Positions 51,879 to 60,531 of a stretch of DNA of 64,000 nucleotides are shown in pieces (the stretch's first letter is position 1; each line of letters starts with the position of its first letter). The notes beneath the pieces were generated by a model. The model ran no database searches and had not been told where the DNA came from. It was given only the letters and a program-made list of their open reading frames with translations. The translations under genes were made by a program, and so were the position numbers. The DNA is taken from assembly GCA_963753055.1 (NCBI GenBank), contig CAVWAP010000002.1, forward strand, positions 434,001 to 498,000. The letters run 5' to 3'. The stretch comes from JAUWGC01 sp963753055. GTDB taxonomy: Bacteria > Bacteroidota > Bacteroidia > Bacteroidales > B18-G4.

Positions 51879-53390
51879 ATGGCAGAAAAAGTTAAAGGAT
51901 TAATCTCTCAGATCATCGGACCGGTGATCGACGTAACTTTTATAAATGATACTGATCTTCCTGATATTTATAGTGCACTTACAGTAACCAACAAACAGGA
52001 CCATGAGATTGTCCTGGAATGCCAGCAACATATCGGAGAGAATACAATTCGCACCATTGCGATGGATTCAACCGATGGGCTCCGTCGTGGTATGGATGTT
52101 TTTACAGATGGTAAACCCATCACCATGCCCACTGGTGAAAAGGTCAGGGGCAGGTTATTTAATGTGATCGGTGAAACAATCGATGGGCTGGGAACAGTTG
52201 AAAAAACGAATCCGTATCCCATCCACCGTGATCCGCCTAAGTTTGAAAACCTGACAACTCAACAGGAGGTCCTGCATACTGGAATTAAGGTTATTGACCT
52301 GATCGAGCCTTATGCCAAAGGGGGTAAGATTGGTCTGTTTGGCGGTGCCGGTGTAGGAAAGACCGTGATCATCATGGAATTGATCAATAACATTGCTAAG
52401 GTTTATTCCGGGTTGTCTGTATTTGGCGGTGTTGGTGAACGTACCCGTGAAGGCAATGACCTGTTGCGTGAGATGATAGAGTCAGGGGTTATCAGATACG
52501 GTGATGCATTTTTGAAAAATATGGAAGAAGGAGGATGGGACCTTTCCAAGGTGGATCGGAAAGCTTTAGCTGAATCCCAGGCCACACTTGTCTTCGGACA
52601 GATGAACGAACCCCCGGGAGCCCGTGCCAGGGTCGCACTTTCAGGCCTTACTTTAGCTGAGTATTTCCGTGATGGTGATGATCAGAGTGGGGGCAGGGAT
52701 ATCCTTTTCTTCATCGACAATATCTTCCGTTTTACCCAGGCTGGATCAGAAGTATCTGCCTTGCTTGGCCGTATGCCTTCAGCTGTTGGATACCAGCCCA
52801 CACTGGCTACAGAGATGGGTATTCTGCAGGAAAGGATTACTTCTACCAAGAGAGGATCAATCACATCTGTCCAGGCCATTTACGTACCTGCTGATGACCT
52901 CACTGACCCTGCACCTGCGACTACATTCTCACACCTGGATGCTACAACTGTACTTAGCAGAAAAATCTCTGAATTAGGCATTTATCCGGCGGTTGACCCA
53001 CTGGACTCAACATCAAGGATCCTGAGCCCTGATGTTCTTGGAGATGAGCATTATAATACGGCACAGAGAGTTAAAGAAACCCTCCAGCGCTATAAGCAAT
53101 TACAGGATATAATCGCCATTCTGGGTATGGAAGAACTGTCTGAGGAAGATAAACAGATTGTGCATCGGGCCAGAAGGGTCCAGCGCTTCCTGTCGCAACC
53201 ATTCCATGTTGCAGAGCAGTTTACAGGAATACCAGGAACAATGGTTAGCATTGAAGATACCATCAAAGGATTTAATTCAATTATGGACGGAGAAGTTGAT
53301 GAGTATCCGGAAGCAGCGTTTAACCTGGTTGGAACATTAGATGAAGCAATCGAAAAAGGCAAGAAAATGCTTGCCGATACCGCAGAATAA
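51879..53390 (+). CDS. atpD: ATP synthase F1 beta subunit
   Basis: 503 aa. The P-loop GGAGVGKT lies near residue 152. GERTREGNDL carries the catalytic Glu, and DRKALAESQATLVFGQMNEPPGARAR and the DELSEED-type segment EELSEEDK are present. It is the catalytic subunit of F1. Only atpD and atpC are here; the remaining subunit genes must lie elsewhere, as is common in Bacteroidota. Confidence 0.98.
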   Translation: MAEKVKGLISQIIGPVIDVTFINDTDLPDIYSALTVTNKQDHEIVLECQQHIGENTIRTIAMDSTDGLRRGMDVFTDGKPITMPTGEKVRGRLFNVIGETIDGLGTVEKTNPYPIHRDPPKFENLTTQQEVLHTGIKVIDLIEPYAKGGKIGLFGGAGVGKTVIIMELINNIAKVYSGLSVFGGVGERTREGNDLLREMIESGVIRYGDAFLKNMEEGGWDLSKVDRKALAESQATLVFGQMNEPPGARARVALSGLTLAEYFRDGDDQSGGRDILFFIDNIFRFTQAGSEVSALLGRMPSAVGYQPTLATEMGILQERITSTKRGSITSVQAIYVPADDLTDPAPATTFSHLDATTVLSRKISELGIYPAVDPLDSTSRILSPDVLGDEHYNTAQRVKETLQRYKQLQDIIAILGMEELSEEDKQIVHRARRVQRFLSQPFHVAEQFTGIPGTMVSIEDTIKGFNSIMDGEVDEYPEAAFNLVGTLDEAIEKGKKMLADTAE

Positions 53391-53401
53391 TCCGGATAAT
53401 T

Positions 53402-53638
53402 ATGAACCTTGAGATAATCACACCTGATGATACCATCTTTACCGGAGAGGTAAGCCTCGTGCAGTTTCCAGGCTATGATGGCTCATTTGAAGTGTTGAAC
53501 AACCATGCACCGTTGATTTCAGTCCTAAAAGAAGGAAAGATCAAGGTTATGGACATGAACAACAAGGAACAGTTTTTCGAAATTAAAGGAGGTGTGGTCG
53601 AAGTCCTTAAAAACCACATCCTCGTCCTCGCCGATTAA
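53402..53638 (+). CDS. atpC: ATP synthase F1 epsilon subunit (short form)
   Basis: 78 aa, comprising only the N-terminal beta-sandwich (LEIITPDDTIFTGEVSLVQF, GYDGSFEVLNNHAPLISVL, FEIKGGVVEVLKNHILVLAD). The C-terminal two-helix domain that inhibits ATP hydrolysis in longer forms is absent, which is usual in this phylum. Translated 11 bases after atpD. Confidence 0.95.
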   Translation: MNLEIITPDDTIFTGEVSLVQFPGYDGSFEVLNNHAPLISVLKEGKIKVMDMNNKEQFFEIKGGVVEVLKNHILVLAD

Positions 53639-53644
53639 TTCATA

Positions 53645-53676
53645 AATCAGATATCACGAATCAGATATCATTGATT
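53645..53676 (+). repeat. AATCAGATATCACG short repeat after atpC
   Basis: Two 14-base units starting 7 bases after the atpC stop. It is the reverse complement of the unit found after the T9SS gene at 44340-44372. Confidence 0.6.
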
Positions 53677-53766
53677 GGGTATTTTTACCTAACCTAACCA
53701 GGTACTATTGACATCCCCTTTCGTGCACCTTATCTTGCATATAGATAATATATAAATCTTTAAACT

Positions 53767-54063
53767 ATGAATTCTTCACAAAGGAATCGTAGAAAGATAA
53801 AATATATTGTCAAAGGTAAACCCGGATCTTTCAATATTACGTACAAATATGGTAAAGACCTGCCTTTGCAACAACCTGATGTAAGAAGTGGATGGACGCA
53901 GACTTTTGTTTCCACTCAGGATGACTATTTTTATCTTTCTGCCCAAGCTAACACAAAAGATGCACGAGTTACTGTTAAAGTATATCGTGGATCTAAGCTA
54001 TTAGACAAAACGACTGTAAATGGTGACTTTGCCAGAGCTACCGTCTCCGGTTTAATGGAATAG
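53767..54063 (+). CDS. Small hypothetical protein, possible MmpS-like beta-sandwich, 98 aa
   Basis: It starts with a basic segment (SSQRNRRKIKYIVKG) and continues with beta strands and the pattern SFNITYKYGKDLP, SGWTQTF, YFYLSAQANTKDARVTVKVY. This recalls the extracytoplasmic fold of MmpS-like proteins, but no signal peptide or TM helix is visible, so it may be cytoplasmic. Family assignment is tentative. It is convergent with the TPR lipoprotein, with 6 bases between the ends. Confidence 0.6.
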   Translation: MNSSQRNRRKIKYIVKGKPGSFNITYKYGKDLPLQQPDVRSGWTQTFVSTQDDYFYLSAQANTKDARVTVKVYRGSKLLDKTTVNGDFARATVSGLME

Positions 54064-54069
54064 GGAGAT

Positions 54070-54807
54070 TTATTGATCGCGGCAATAAAGGCTTAAGGCC
54101 TTTTCCGCATCCTGGAATCCCAGTTCCTTGGCTTTTTGCCAATCATAACAAGCATTGTAAACATCCTTGAGCTTGTAATTGGCCAGACCCCTGTTATAGT
54201 AAAACTCACCATTATCGGGTTGCAGGGAAATAGCCTTATCGAAGTCTTTAAGGGCGCCTACAAAATCATTTAGCTGGCCGCGGACAGTTCCCCGGTTATA
54301 ATAAGCTTTTGCCCAATTGGGATCGATCTCGATGGCCTTGCTGTAATCTCTCAGAGCATTACGGAAATCCTGTGTATGATAGTATACCAGGCCTCTGTAA
54401 AGCAATGACAGTGTATCATTTTCATTAATACCCAATGCGTATGAGAATGACTCTATTGCACCGGCGTAATCATTCAGTTTATAACGCCCAAGTCCAAGAT
54501 TATAATAAGCTTTTATATTCTCAGGGTTTAATTCAATAACTTTTTCGAAGCTTGATACTCCTGCTTCATAGTTACCTCTATTATAGTTCGATGTACCCTG
54601 GTTGAAGTAGAATTTTGCATCTTTTTCACCTGCAGGTACTGCTTCTGCAGAAAGTGTTTGATTATCGTTGTTTTTAGCTTGTTCTGCCTGGCCCTGTTCA
54701 GCTTTTTGTTCCTGTTCCTGACCTTCCTGGTCATTGCCTTGCTCCTGGTTTGATCCACAGGCTGCGAGGATTATCATTAATATAATTGGGAGAATGAATT
54801 TTTTCAT
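54070..54807 (-). CDS. TPR-repeat lipoprotein, 245 aa
   Basis: Signal sequence with lipobox ILAAC (Cys17), then a Gln/Glu/Asn-rich linker (about 20-50). At least four tetratricopeptide repeats follow: AKFYFNQGTSNYNRGNYEAG, IKAYYNLGLGRYKLNDYAGA, TLSLLYRGLVYYHTQDFRNA, AKAYYNRGTVRGQLNDFVGA. It is a membrane-anchored periplasmic scaffold; partner unknown. Confidence 0.9.
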   Translation of the reverse strand: MKKFILPIILMIILAACGSNQEQGNDQEGQEQEQKAEQGQAEQAKNNDNQTLSAEAVPAGEKDAKFYFNQGTSNYNRGNYEAGVSSFEKVIELNPENIKAYYNLGLGRYKLNDYAGAIESFSYALGINENDTLSLLYRGLVYYHTQDFRNALRDYSKAIEIDPNWAKAYYNRGTVRGQLNDFVGALKDFDKAISLQPDNGEFYYNRGLANYKLKDVYNACYDWQKAKELGFQDAEKALSLYCRDQ

Positions 54808-54840
54808 AATAAGGCTTTTGATATTTGTTTATGTCAGGCG

Positions 54841-54848
54841 CAAATTTA
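54841..54848 (-). promoter_or_regulatory. -7 box TAAATTTG of the TPR lipoprotein gene
   Basis: Exact TAnnTTTG on the minus strand, 33 bases before the ATG. Confidence 0.55.
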
Positions 54849-54863
54849 TAAAAAACAATCAAA

Positions 54864-55313
54864 TCAGGCAGTCATCAAATGCATTTCCAGGTCATTAAGC
54901 AGCAGATCAATATTCCTGGTGTCGCTGGATTGTATATGATAGGCCGTTAAAACACCCTGTATACTCCTTATATTCAGAACTATACGATTTAAATCCTCCT
55001 TTGGAAGCAATTGAGAGATTATTAAAAAATAATCTGTTTGTTTTAAGGAACCCAATAATTTCCCTTCCGGGTGATGATTGGCCAACAAGAAATAAAAGCA
55101 GCGTTGGTCCTGGTCGTCATAGGAATACAATGCGTAATTCCTGTTCCTGGATACATCGGCTTCTTCGAGTAAAAGGTCTTCATATCTTCTCAATCGGATC
55201 CTCAGAGACTGGTTTAACTGGAACGAGATTCGATATTCTTTCAGATGGCAAGCTATTGCTATAATAGTATATTCATCAGACAGACTGACTGGAATAGATA
55301 GCTTTTTTGCCAT
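54864..55313 (-). CDS. IPExxxVDY family protein
   Basis: 149 aa, cytoplasmic. The N-terminus has AIACHLKEYRISFQLN, and the segment GSLKQTDYFLIIS fits the loosely conserved motif region that gives the family its name. Function is unknown. In Bacteroidota this gene usually sits beside rnc in the acpP-fabF-rnc cluster, often with pyruvate kinase after it. The same order is seen here up to this gene, with a TPR lipoprotein in place of the kinase. Confidence 0.8.
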   Translation of the reverse strand: MAKKLSIPVSLSDEYTIIAIACHLKEYRISFQLNQSLRIRLRRYEDLLLEEADVSRNRNYALYSYDDQDQRCFYFLLANHHPEGKLLGSLKQTDYFLIISQLLPKEDLNRIVLNIRSIQGVLTAYHIQSSDTRNIDLLLNDLEMHLMTA

Positions 55314-55354
55314 GATATAAGAATTGATAAAATAAAGGTAAGCATAAGATCTTT

Positions 55355-56089
55355 TTATGCTTCATTATTTTCAGGAGGGAAAATTTGATTCCATGTTTTT
55401 TCTGAAGCGTTCTGCTCAGCATTTTTTATGGCAAAATCACGGCCATGGGCATAATGTTTGCCATCGATAATAACTTCAACAACATATTGCTTACTGAATC
55501 CTTCGCCGATCTCATCCACAACATTAAAAGAAATAGATTTCTTTTCTTTCTGGGTCCATTCAATTAGCTTACTCTTGTAATTGGATTCTTCATGAACCAG
55601 CTCATCAATATCCAGATGCACATTGATAATCCTTTGAATGATAACTTTCCTGGTAAAGCTGTATCCTTTATCAAGGTACAGGGCCCCAATAAAAGCTTCA
55701 AAGGCATCACCCCTTATGGATTTACTAATGGTTTTAGGATCAAAATTAGCCTGTATCAGCTTATCCAGTCCCAGTTTGGTGGCCAGCTTATTTAGTCTGG
55801 AACGGCATACTATTTTAGACCGTGTTTCCGTAAGAAACCCTTCATCCTGTCTGGGGAATTTTTTAAAAAGGTAATCAGCTATGATAGAACTGAGCACAGC
55901 ATCACCTAGATATTCAAGCCTTTCATTATTAATTTTCAAACCATGGTTACCGGCCGCAACTGAACGGTGACGAAAAGCAAGCTTGTATAAATTCAGGTTG
56001 CTTGGATAAAATCCAAAAATGTTTTTGATGGCTTGAGAATACTGCCTGTCTGAAGTTGATTTAATTCCTAATGAGCGTAGAAGGGCCAA
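55355..56089 (-). CDS. rnc: Ribonuclease III
   Basis: 244 aa. The endonuclease signature NERLEYLGDAVL is present, with the second acidic site in RGDAFEAFIGALYLDKGY. A C-terminal double-stranded RNA-binding domain follows (YKSKLIEWTQKEKK to GRDFAIKNAEQNASEKTW). It processes rRNA precursors and structured RNAs. Third gene of the acpP-fabF-rnc run, 10 bases after fabF. Confidence 0.96.
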   Translation of the reverse strand: MALLRSLGIKSTSDRQYSQAIKNIFGFYPSNLNLYKLAFRHRSVAAGNHGLKINNERLEYLGDAVLSSIIADYLFKKFPRQDEGFLTETRSKIVCRSRLNKLATKLGLDKLIQANFDPKTISKSIRGDAFEAFIGALYLDKGYSFTRKVIIQRIINVHLDIDELVHEESNYKSKLIEWTQKEKKSISFNVVDEIGEGFSKQYVVEVIIDGKHYAHGRDFAIKNAEQNASEKTWNQIFPPENNEA

Positions 56090-56099
56090 ATCAGGTTAT

Positions 56100-57353
56100 T
56101 TATTCAGTGAACTTCTTTAAAATGATTGAAGCATTATGTCCTCCGAAACCGAAGGTGTTTGTGAGAGCTACATTGATAACCCTTTTGAAGGCTTTGTGAT
56201 ATGTGAAGTTCAGGTTATTGTCAATTTCCGGATCATCAGTAAAATGGTTAATTGTAGGTGGTACAATATCATTCTGCACAGCCAGGGTTGTGGCTATTGC
56301 CTCTATAGCACCTGCTGCCCCAAGTAAATGCCCGGTCATGGATTTGGTTGAATTGATTGAAATATCATATGCATGCTGTCCGAACGTGCTTACGATGGCT
56401 TTAGGTTCTGAAATATCACCTAAAGGAGTAGACGTTCCATGTGTATTAATGTGATCAACAGCTTCAGGCTTTATGCCGGCATCATCAAGAGCCATTTCCA
56501 TCGACAACTTTGCACCAAGGCCTTCAGGATGTGGTGATGTCATATGGTAAGCATCCCCGGTCAGGCCGCTGCCTGCCATTTCAGCATAGATTCTGGCACC
56601 TCTTTGCTTGGCATGTTCCATTTCTTCCAGTATCAATGCACAGCCACCTTCTCCCAGAACAAAACCATCCCTGTCTTTGTCAAATGGGCGTGAAGCAGTT
56701 TTAGGATCATCATTCCTGGTGGATATGGCATGCATGGCATTGAAACCACCTATGCCACCTTCATTGATAGCTGCTTCTGATCCACCGGTAACAAACATGT
56801 TTGCTTTGCCTAAACGTATATAGTTGTACGCATCGATCATGGCGTTAGCAGAGGATGCACAGGCTGAGACCGTTGCGAAATTCGGCCCCATAAATCCATA
56901 TTTTATGGAGATATTGCCAGCGGCAATATCAGCAATCATCTTAGGAATAAAAAATGGATTAAACCTTGGTGTGCCATCACCCCTTCCAAAATCTACCATC
57001 TCTTTCTGGAAAGTCAACAGTCCACCAATGCCGGATGCCCAGATAACACCAACTTTCGTTTTATCAATACTTTCAAGATCTATCGCCGCATCTTTAACGG
57101 CCTGATCAGCAGCAATCATTGCGAATTGAGCGTAAGGATCATATTTCCTTAGCTCCTTTCGGTCAAAATGCTCCTGAGGATCATAGCCTTTTAACTGGCA
57201 GGCAAACTTCGTTTTGAACTTTTCTGTATCGAAACGGGTGATAATATCGGCACTACTGACTCCATTGACCAGTCCATCCCATAACTCATCGACAGAATTA
57301 CCCAATGGAGTTAGTGCACCTAACCCTGTTACAACTACACGTTTTAATTCCAT
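56100..57353 (-). CDS. fabF: 3-oxoacyl-[acyl-carrier-protein] synthase II
   Basis: 417 aa. The nucleophile Cys165 is in VSACASSANAM; the two active-site His are in NTHGTSTPLGD and KSMTGHLLGAAG. It condenses malonyl-ACP with acyl-ACP in fatty-acid elongation. It sits 17 bases after acpP and is probably co-transcribed with acpP and rnc. Confidence 0.97.
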   Translation of the reverse strand: MELKRVVVTGLGALTPLGNSVDELWDGLVNGVSSADIITRFDTEKFKTKFACQLKGYDPQEHFDRKELRKYDPYAQFAMIAADQAVKDAAIDLESIDKTKVGVIWASGIGGLLTFQKEMVDFGRGDGTPRFNPFFIPKMIADIAAGNISIKYGFMGPNFATVSACASSANAMIDAYNYIRLGKANMFVTGGSEAAINEGGIGGFNAMHAISTRNDDPKTASRPFDKDRDGFVLGEGGCALILEEMEHAKQRGARIYAEMAGSGLTGDAYHMTSPHPEGLGAKLSMEMALDDAGIKPEAVDHINTHGTSTPLGDISEPKAIVSTFGQHAYDISINSTKSMTGHLLGAAGAIEAIATTLAVQNDIVPPTINHFTDDPEIDNNLNFTYHKAFKRVINVALTNTFGFGGHNASIILKKFTE

Positions 57354-57370
57354 GTATTCAGGGAAGTTAA

Positions 57371-57607
57371 TTATTTTGTATTGTTCTCAATGTAAGCAAT
57401 GGCATCGCCTACACTTCCGATCTTTTCTGCTTGGTCGTCAGGAATGGCAATGTTGAATTCTTTTTCAAATTCCATGATCAATTCAACTGTATCAAGGGAG
57501 TCGGCTCCCAGATCATTTGTGAAGCTAGCCTCGATGGTAACTTCGTTTTCATCTACCCCAAGCTTATCAACTATGATAGCTTTGACTCTTGTTGCAATAT
57601 CTGACAT
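57371..57607 (-). CDS. acpP: Acyl carrier protein
   Basis: 78 aa, acidic. The phosphopantetheine attachment site is Ser37 in LGADSLDTVELIM. It carries acyl chains for FabF and the other fatty-acid enzymes. First gene of the cluster. The upstream region contains ATTTGG and TACCTTTC about 17 bases apart, a weak promoter candidate. Confidence 0.97.
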   Translation of the reverse strand: MSDIATRVKAIIVDKLGVDENEVTIEASFTNDLGADSLDTVELIMEFEKEFNIAIPDDQAEKIGSVGDAIAYIENNTK

Positions 57608-57734
57608 ATCTTTTCTTTTTTGGTTAAACAGTCTGCAAAGAAAGGTATTTCCATAAAAAAAACCAAATCAAATATAATAATTTTAAACAACCAAAGGAAT
57701 AATCAACAGGTTTTTTCATAAGCAAATAAAAACC

Positions 57735-57742
57735 TAATTTTG
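57735..57742 (+). promoter_or_regulatory. -7 box TAATTTTG of purN
   Basis: Exact TAnnTTTG, 32 bases before the purN ATG in the divergent acpP/purN region. Confidence 0.55.
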
Positions 57743-57774
57743 AAGAATAATAAAGATTATCTACAATATTCTGT

Positions 57775-58344
57775 ATGAAAAAGGTAGCCATTTTTGCTTC
57801 CGGAAATGGATCGAATGCCCAGTGCATCGCTGAATTTTTCGAAAATCACCCGGAGATCTCAATCTCCCTCATTTTATCTAATAAGCCTGATGCATTTGTT
57901 TTGCAAAGAGCTAAAAATCTTGGTATTCCTTCTCTGACTTTCATGCGGGAAGAGTTTTATCAAAGTCAGAGGATACTGGATGAATTGATCAAACATGAAA
58001 TCGATTTTATTGTTTTAGCTGGCTTCTTGTGGCTTGTGCCTGAGAATATCCTGGAACAGTACGCCAGCCATATTGTCAACATCCATCCTGCACTCCTGCC
58101 CAAATACGGTGGAAAAGGGATGTATGGGAGCAAAGTGCACCAGGCTGTTATCGACAACAATGAAAAAGAAACAGGGATCACCATTCACTGGGTAAACGCA
58201 AAATATGATGAGGGAAGGATCATTTTCCAGGAAAAGGTAAGTGTGGAACCAGATGACACGGCAGAAAGCATTGCCACTAAGGTTCATGCCCTGGAGTATA
58301 AGTATTATCCAATGATCATTGAACAGGAAATCAGTAAGCTTTAG
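57775..58344 (+). CDS. purN: Phosphoribosylglycinamide formyltransferase
   Basis: 189 aa. FASGNGSN near residue 8 is the phosphate loop. The catalytic trio is visible as Asn102 and His104 in NIHPALLPKYGGKGMYG and Asp145 in KYDEGRIIFQ. It formylates GAR with 10-formyltetrahydrofolate in purine synthesis. Its last 4 bases overlap the convergent nitroreductase gene. Confidence 0.95.
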   Translation: MKKVAIFASGNGSNAQCIAEFFENHPEISISLILSNKPDAFVLQRAKNLGIPSLTFMREEFYQSQRILDELIKHEIDFIVLAGFLWLVPENILEQYASHIVNIHPALLPKYGGKGMYGSKVHQAVIDNNEKETGITIHWVNAKYDEGRIIFQEKVSVEPDDTAESIATKVHALEYKYYPMIIEQEISKL

Positions 58345-58886
58345 TAGGTATTGTAGCTTCTGACAACATCATAAGCTTTTCTGATCTTTTTGCGATGTGG
58401 ATAGTTTTCAATAGGGTAACCGATCGAGATCAATAAAGGAATATCTCTCTCTTTGGGAACATTAATAAGCTTTTTAACAGCTTTTTCATTAAACCAACCC
58501 AGCATACAGGTACCTAACCCTATTTCTGCAGCCTGCAGGCAAATATGCTCTGCCGCAATGCCAATGTCCATCAGATAATATGGCTTATGCTTTATCCTGC
58601 CTCCAACACGGGGAACAATAGGGGATTTTTCTACAACAATGGCAATAATTACAGGTGCCTGCGGGACAAAATGATTAAATGAAATAACAGGATTATAAGT
58701 CTCCTTTGCGATTTTGTTTTTTAATTCTTCATCATCAATGATGACAAACTTCCATGGCTGGGCATTGCAGGCTGAAGGAGCAAGATATGCCGCTTCAATG
58801 CATTGCTCAATCTTTTCTTTTTCAACAGGCTTTGATGAGTAACGCCTCACACTCTGTCGCTCATTTATCAATTCAAGGAGTTTCAT
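58341..58886 (-). CDS. Nitroreductase-family flavoprotein
   Basis: 181 aa. The N-terminal RQSVRRYSSKPVEKEKIEQ and APSACNAQPWKFVII are FMN-binding blocks of the NfsB/FRase I fold; GIAAEHICLQAAEIGLGTCM and ISIGYPIENYPHRKKI close it. It reduces quinones or nitro compounds with NAD(P)H; physiological substrate unknown. It is 6 bases after pgi on the same strand. Confidence 0.92.
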   Translation of the reverse strand: MKLLELINERQSVRRYSSKPVEKEKIEQCIEAAYLAPSACNAQPWKFVIIDDEELKNKIAKETYNPVISFNHFVPQAPVIIAIVVEKSPIVPRVGGRIKHKPYYLMDIGIAAEHICLQAAEIGLGTCMLGWFNEKAVKKLINVPKERDIPLLISIGYPIENYPHRKKIRKAYDVVRSYNTY

Positions 58887-58892
58887 ACTTTA

Positions 58893-60242
58893 TTATTCAT
58901 TGATCTTTTTGTTGATGGCCTCAGTGGCTTCTTCAAAACCTGGCTTGCCGAGTAAGGCAAACATATTGTTTTTGTATGCTTCTACACCAGGCTGGTCGAA
59001 TGGATTGACATCCAGCATATATCCGCTAACTGCACATGCCATTTCAAAGAAATAAATTAATTGCCCCAGCGTATTTTCATTGATTTCCGGTATGCTGATC
59101 CTGATATTTGGTACACCACCTTCAACATGAGCCAAACGGGTACCTAATTCAGCCATGCGATTGACTTCGCTTAGCCTCTTGCCGGCAAGATAATTCAGTT
59201 TATCGAGGTTTTGTTCATCCTTAGGCACAATAAGATTTTTCCCAGGCCTTTCAACGGCTATGACAGTCTCAAAGATATGCCGCTCCCCTTCCTGGATATA
59301 CTGCCCCATCGAGTGCAGATCGGTTGTAAAGCTTACACCCGCAGGGAAGATGCCTTTATGCTCCTTCCCTTCACTTTCTCCGTAGAGTTGCTTCCACCAT
59401 TCTGTAAAGTAAAACAGGCCAGGTTCATAGTTTACCATGATCTCAATAAGCTTGCGTTCCTGGTAAAGGACATTTCTGGCAGCTGCATAGATAGAAACCG
59501 GGTTAGCATCCATGTCAATGGTATTCTCCTTGATATAATTTTCCATATGAAGAGCACCATGTAGTAAGTTCCGGATGTCAAATCCAGCCACTGCTATTGG
59601 CAGTAACCCCACAGGTGTCAGAACAGAATAGCGCCCTCCAATATCATCAGGTACAACATAAGATGTATATCCCTCATTAACAGCAAGTTGTTTTAAGGCG
59701 CCTTTGGCTTTATCTGTGATAGCAATGATCCTTTGCTGCGCTTCATCTTTCCCGTATTTAGCTTCCAGATGCTCTTTGATCAACCTGAAGGCAATAGCAG
59801 GTTCAGTTGTTGTGCCAGACTTAGAGATAACGGCCATGGCATAATCCTTCTGATCGAGAAGCTCCAGCAGATCGACCATATAGTCTTCGCTGATGTTGTG
59901 TCCTGCATAAACAATATGAGGAGATCCCTTGCTGATCATTGACCCAAAGTGGTGCCCCAGGGCTTCTATAACTGCCCTTGCACCGAGATATGAGCCACCT
60001 ATGCCTATCACAACAAATACTTCTGCTTTATCTCTAATTCGTTTGGCAGTGTCTTCAATACTTTGGATGATATCTTCAGGCATTTCCGACGGCAGGTCTA
60101 TCCAGCCCAGGAAATCACTTCCCTTTCCTGTCTTGTTATACAACGAATGATAAATGTCAGCAATTTTTTGCTGATGTGAGAAGATAGCTTCCTTATCAAT
60201 AAAATTAAGTGTTTGCCTGATGTTAACCTGAAGATTGCTCAT
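58893..60242 (-). CDS. pgi: Glucose-6-phosphate isomerase
   Basis: 449 aa, the shorter bacterial form. Signature DDIGGRYSVLTPVGLLPIA is complete, and GIGGSYLGARA and SKSGTTTEPAIAF bind the sugar phosphate. It interconverts glucose-6-phosphate and fructose-6-phosphate. A TATTTTCG box (60269-60276, minus strand) is near but not equal to the -7 consensus. Confidence 0.97.
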   Translation of the reverse strand: MSNLQVNIRQTLNFIDKEAIFSHQQKIADIYHSLYNKTGKGSDFLGWIDLPSEMPEDIIQSIEDTAKRIRDKAEVFVVIGIGGSYLGARAVIEALGHHFGSMISKGSPHIVYAGHNISEDYMVDLLELLDQKDYAMAVISKSGTTTEPAIAFRLIKEHLEAKYGKDEAQQRIIAITDKAKGALKQLAVNEGYTSYVVPDDIGGRYSVLTPVGLLPIAVAGFDIRNLLHGALHMENYIKENTIDMDANPVSIYAAARNVLYQERKLIEIMVNYEPGLFYFTEWWKQLYGESEGKEHKGIFPAGVSFTTDLHSMGQYIQEGERHIFETVIAVERPGKNLIVPKDEQNLDKLNYLAGKRLSEVNRMAELGTRLAHVEGGVPNIRISIPEINENTLGQLIYFFEMACAVSGYMLDVNPFDQPGVEAYKNNMFALLGKPGFEEATEAINKKINE

Positions 60243-60305
60243 GTGTTGAATTGTTATTTCGGTGAGCTACGAAAATAGAAAAAATATGCTTGGAGGGTAA
60301 AAAAA

Positions 60306-60350
60306 ACAGTGCGGTTGTTGACCGCACTGTCAAACCAAAAACCAAAATTC
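60306..60350 (+). repeat. Hairpin leader motif, copy 3
   Basis: Perfect 10-base stem ACAGTGCGGT/ACCGCACTGT with loop TGTTG (60306-60330), then CAAACCAAAAACCAAAATTC leading straight into an ATG. Layout and the TTGACC segment match the two copies at 14304-14385 and 14560-14631. Read on the minus strand the stem is followed by eight T, so a terminator is the alternative reading, but no minus-strand gene would need one. Confidence 0.6.
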
Positions 60351-60443
60351 ATGAATCAAAATGCACAATGTAAAACTAACATGAAATTATTGGTACGAAG
60401 AAATGTATATATAAAGAACGTACTCAACAAAATTATTGCATAA
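60351..60443 (+). CDS. Candidate small protein, 30 aa
   Basis: The ATG directly follows the hairpin leader. The frame encodes a basic peptide starting MNQNAQCKTN and ending KNVLNKIIA, then TAA. No family recognised and no signal peptide. It is supported only by the leader and its position between pgi and the kinase gene. AT-rich sequence gives short ORFs by chance, so confidence is low. Confidence 0.35.
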   Translation: MNQNAQCKTNMKLLVRRNVYIKNVLNKIIA

Positions 60444-60498
60444 ACTATGCCAAAGATGTTAATGAAGGTTAACGAACGTTAAAAAATGTTAAAAGCAA

Positions 60499-60527
60499 TT
60501 GTTTCCTGCGCTCATACCGTAAATTTG
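60499..60527 (+). promoter_or_regulatory. Histidine kinase promoter (TTG-18-TAAATTTG), leaderless geometry
   Basis: TTG at 60499-60501 and exact TAnnTTTG at 60520-60527. Only 4 bases separate the box from the ATG at 60532, so transcription should start at the initiation codon. Confidence 0.65.
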
Positions 60528-60531
60528 TCAT

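Noticed and set aside
60299..60330. Minus-strand intrinsic terminator (10-bp stem plus eight T)
   Set aside because: It fits terminator form, but no minus-strand gene lies upstream that would need it, and the other two copies of the motif lack the T-run. Kept as an alternative only.
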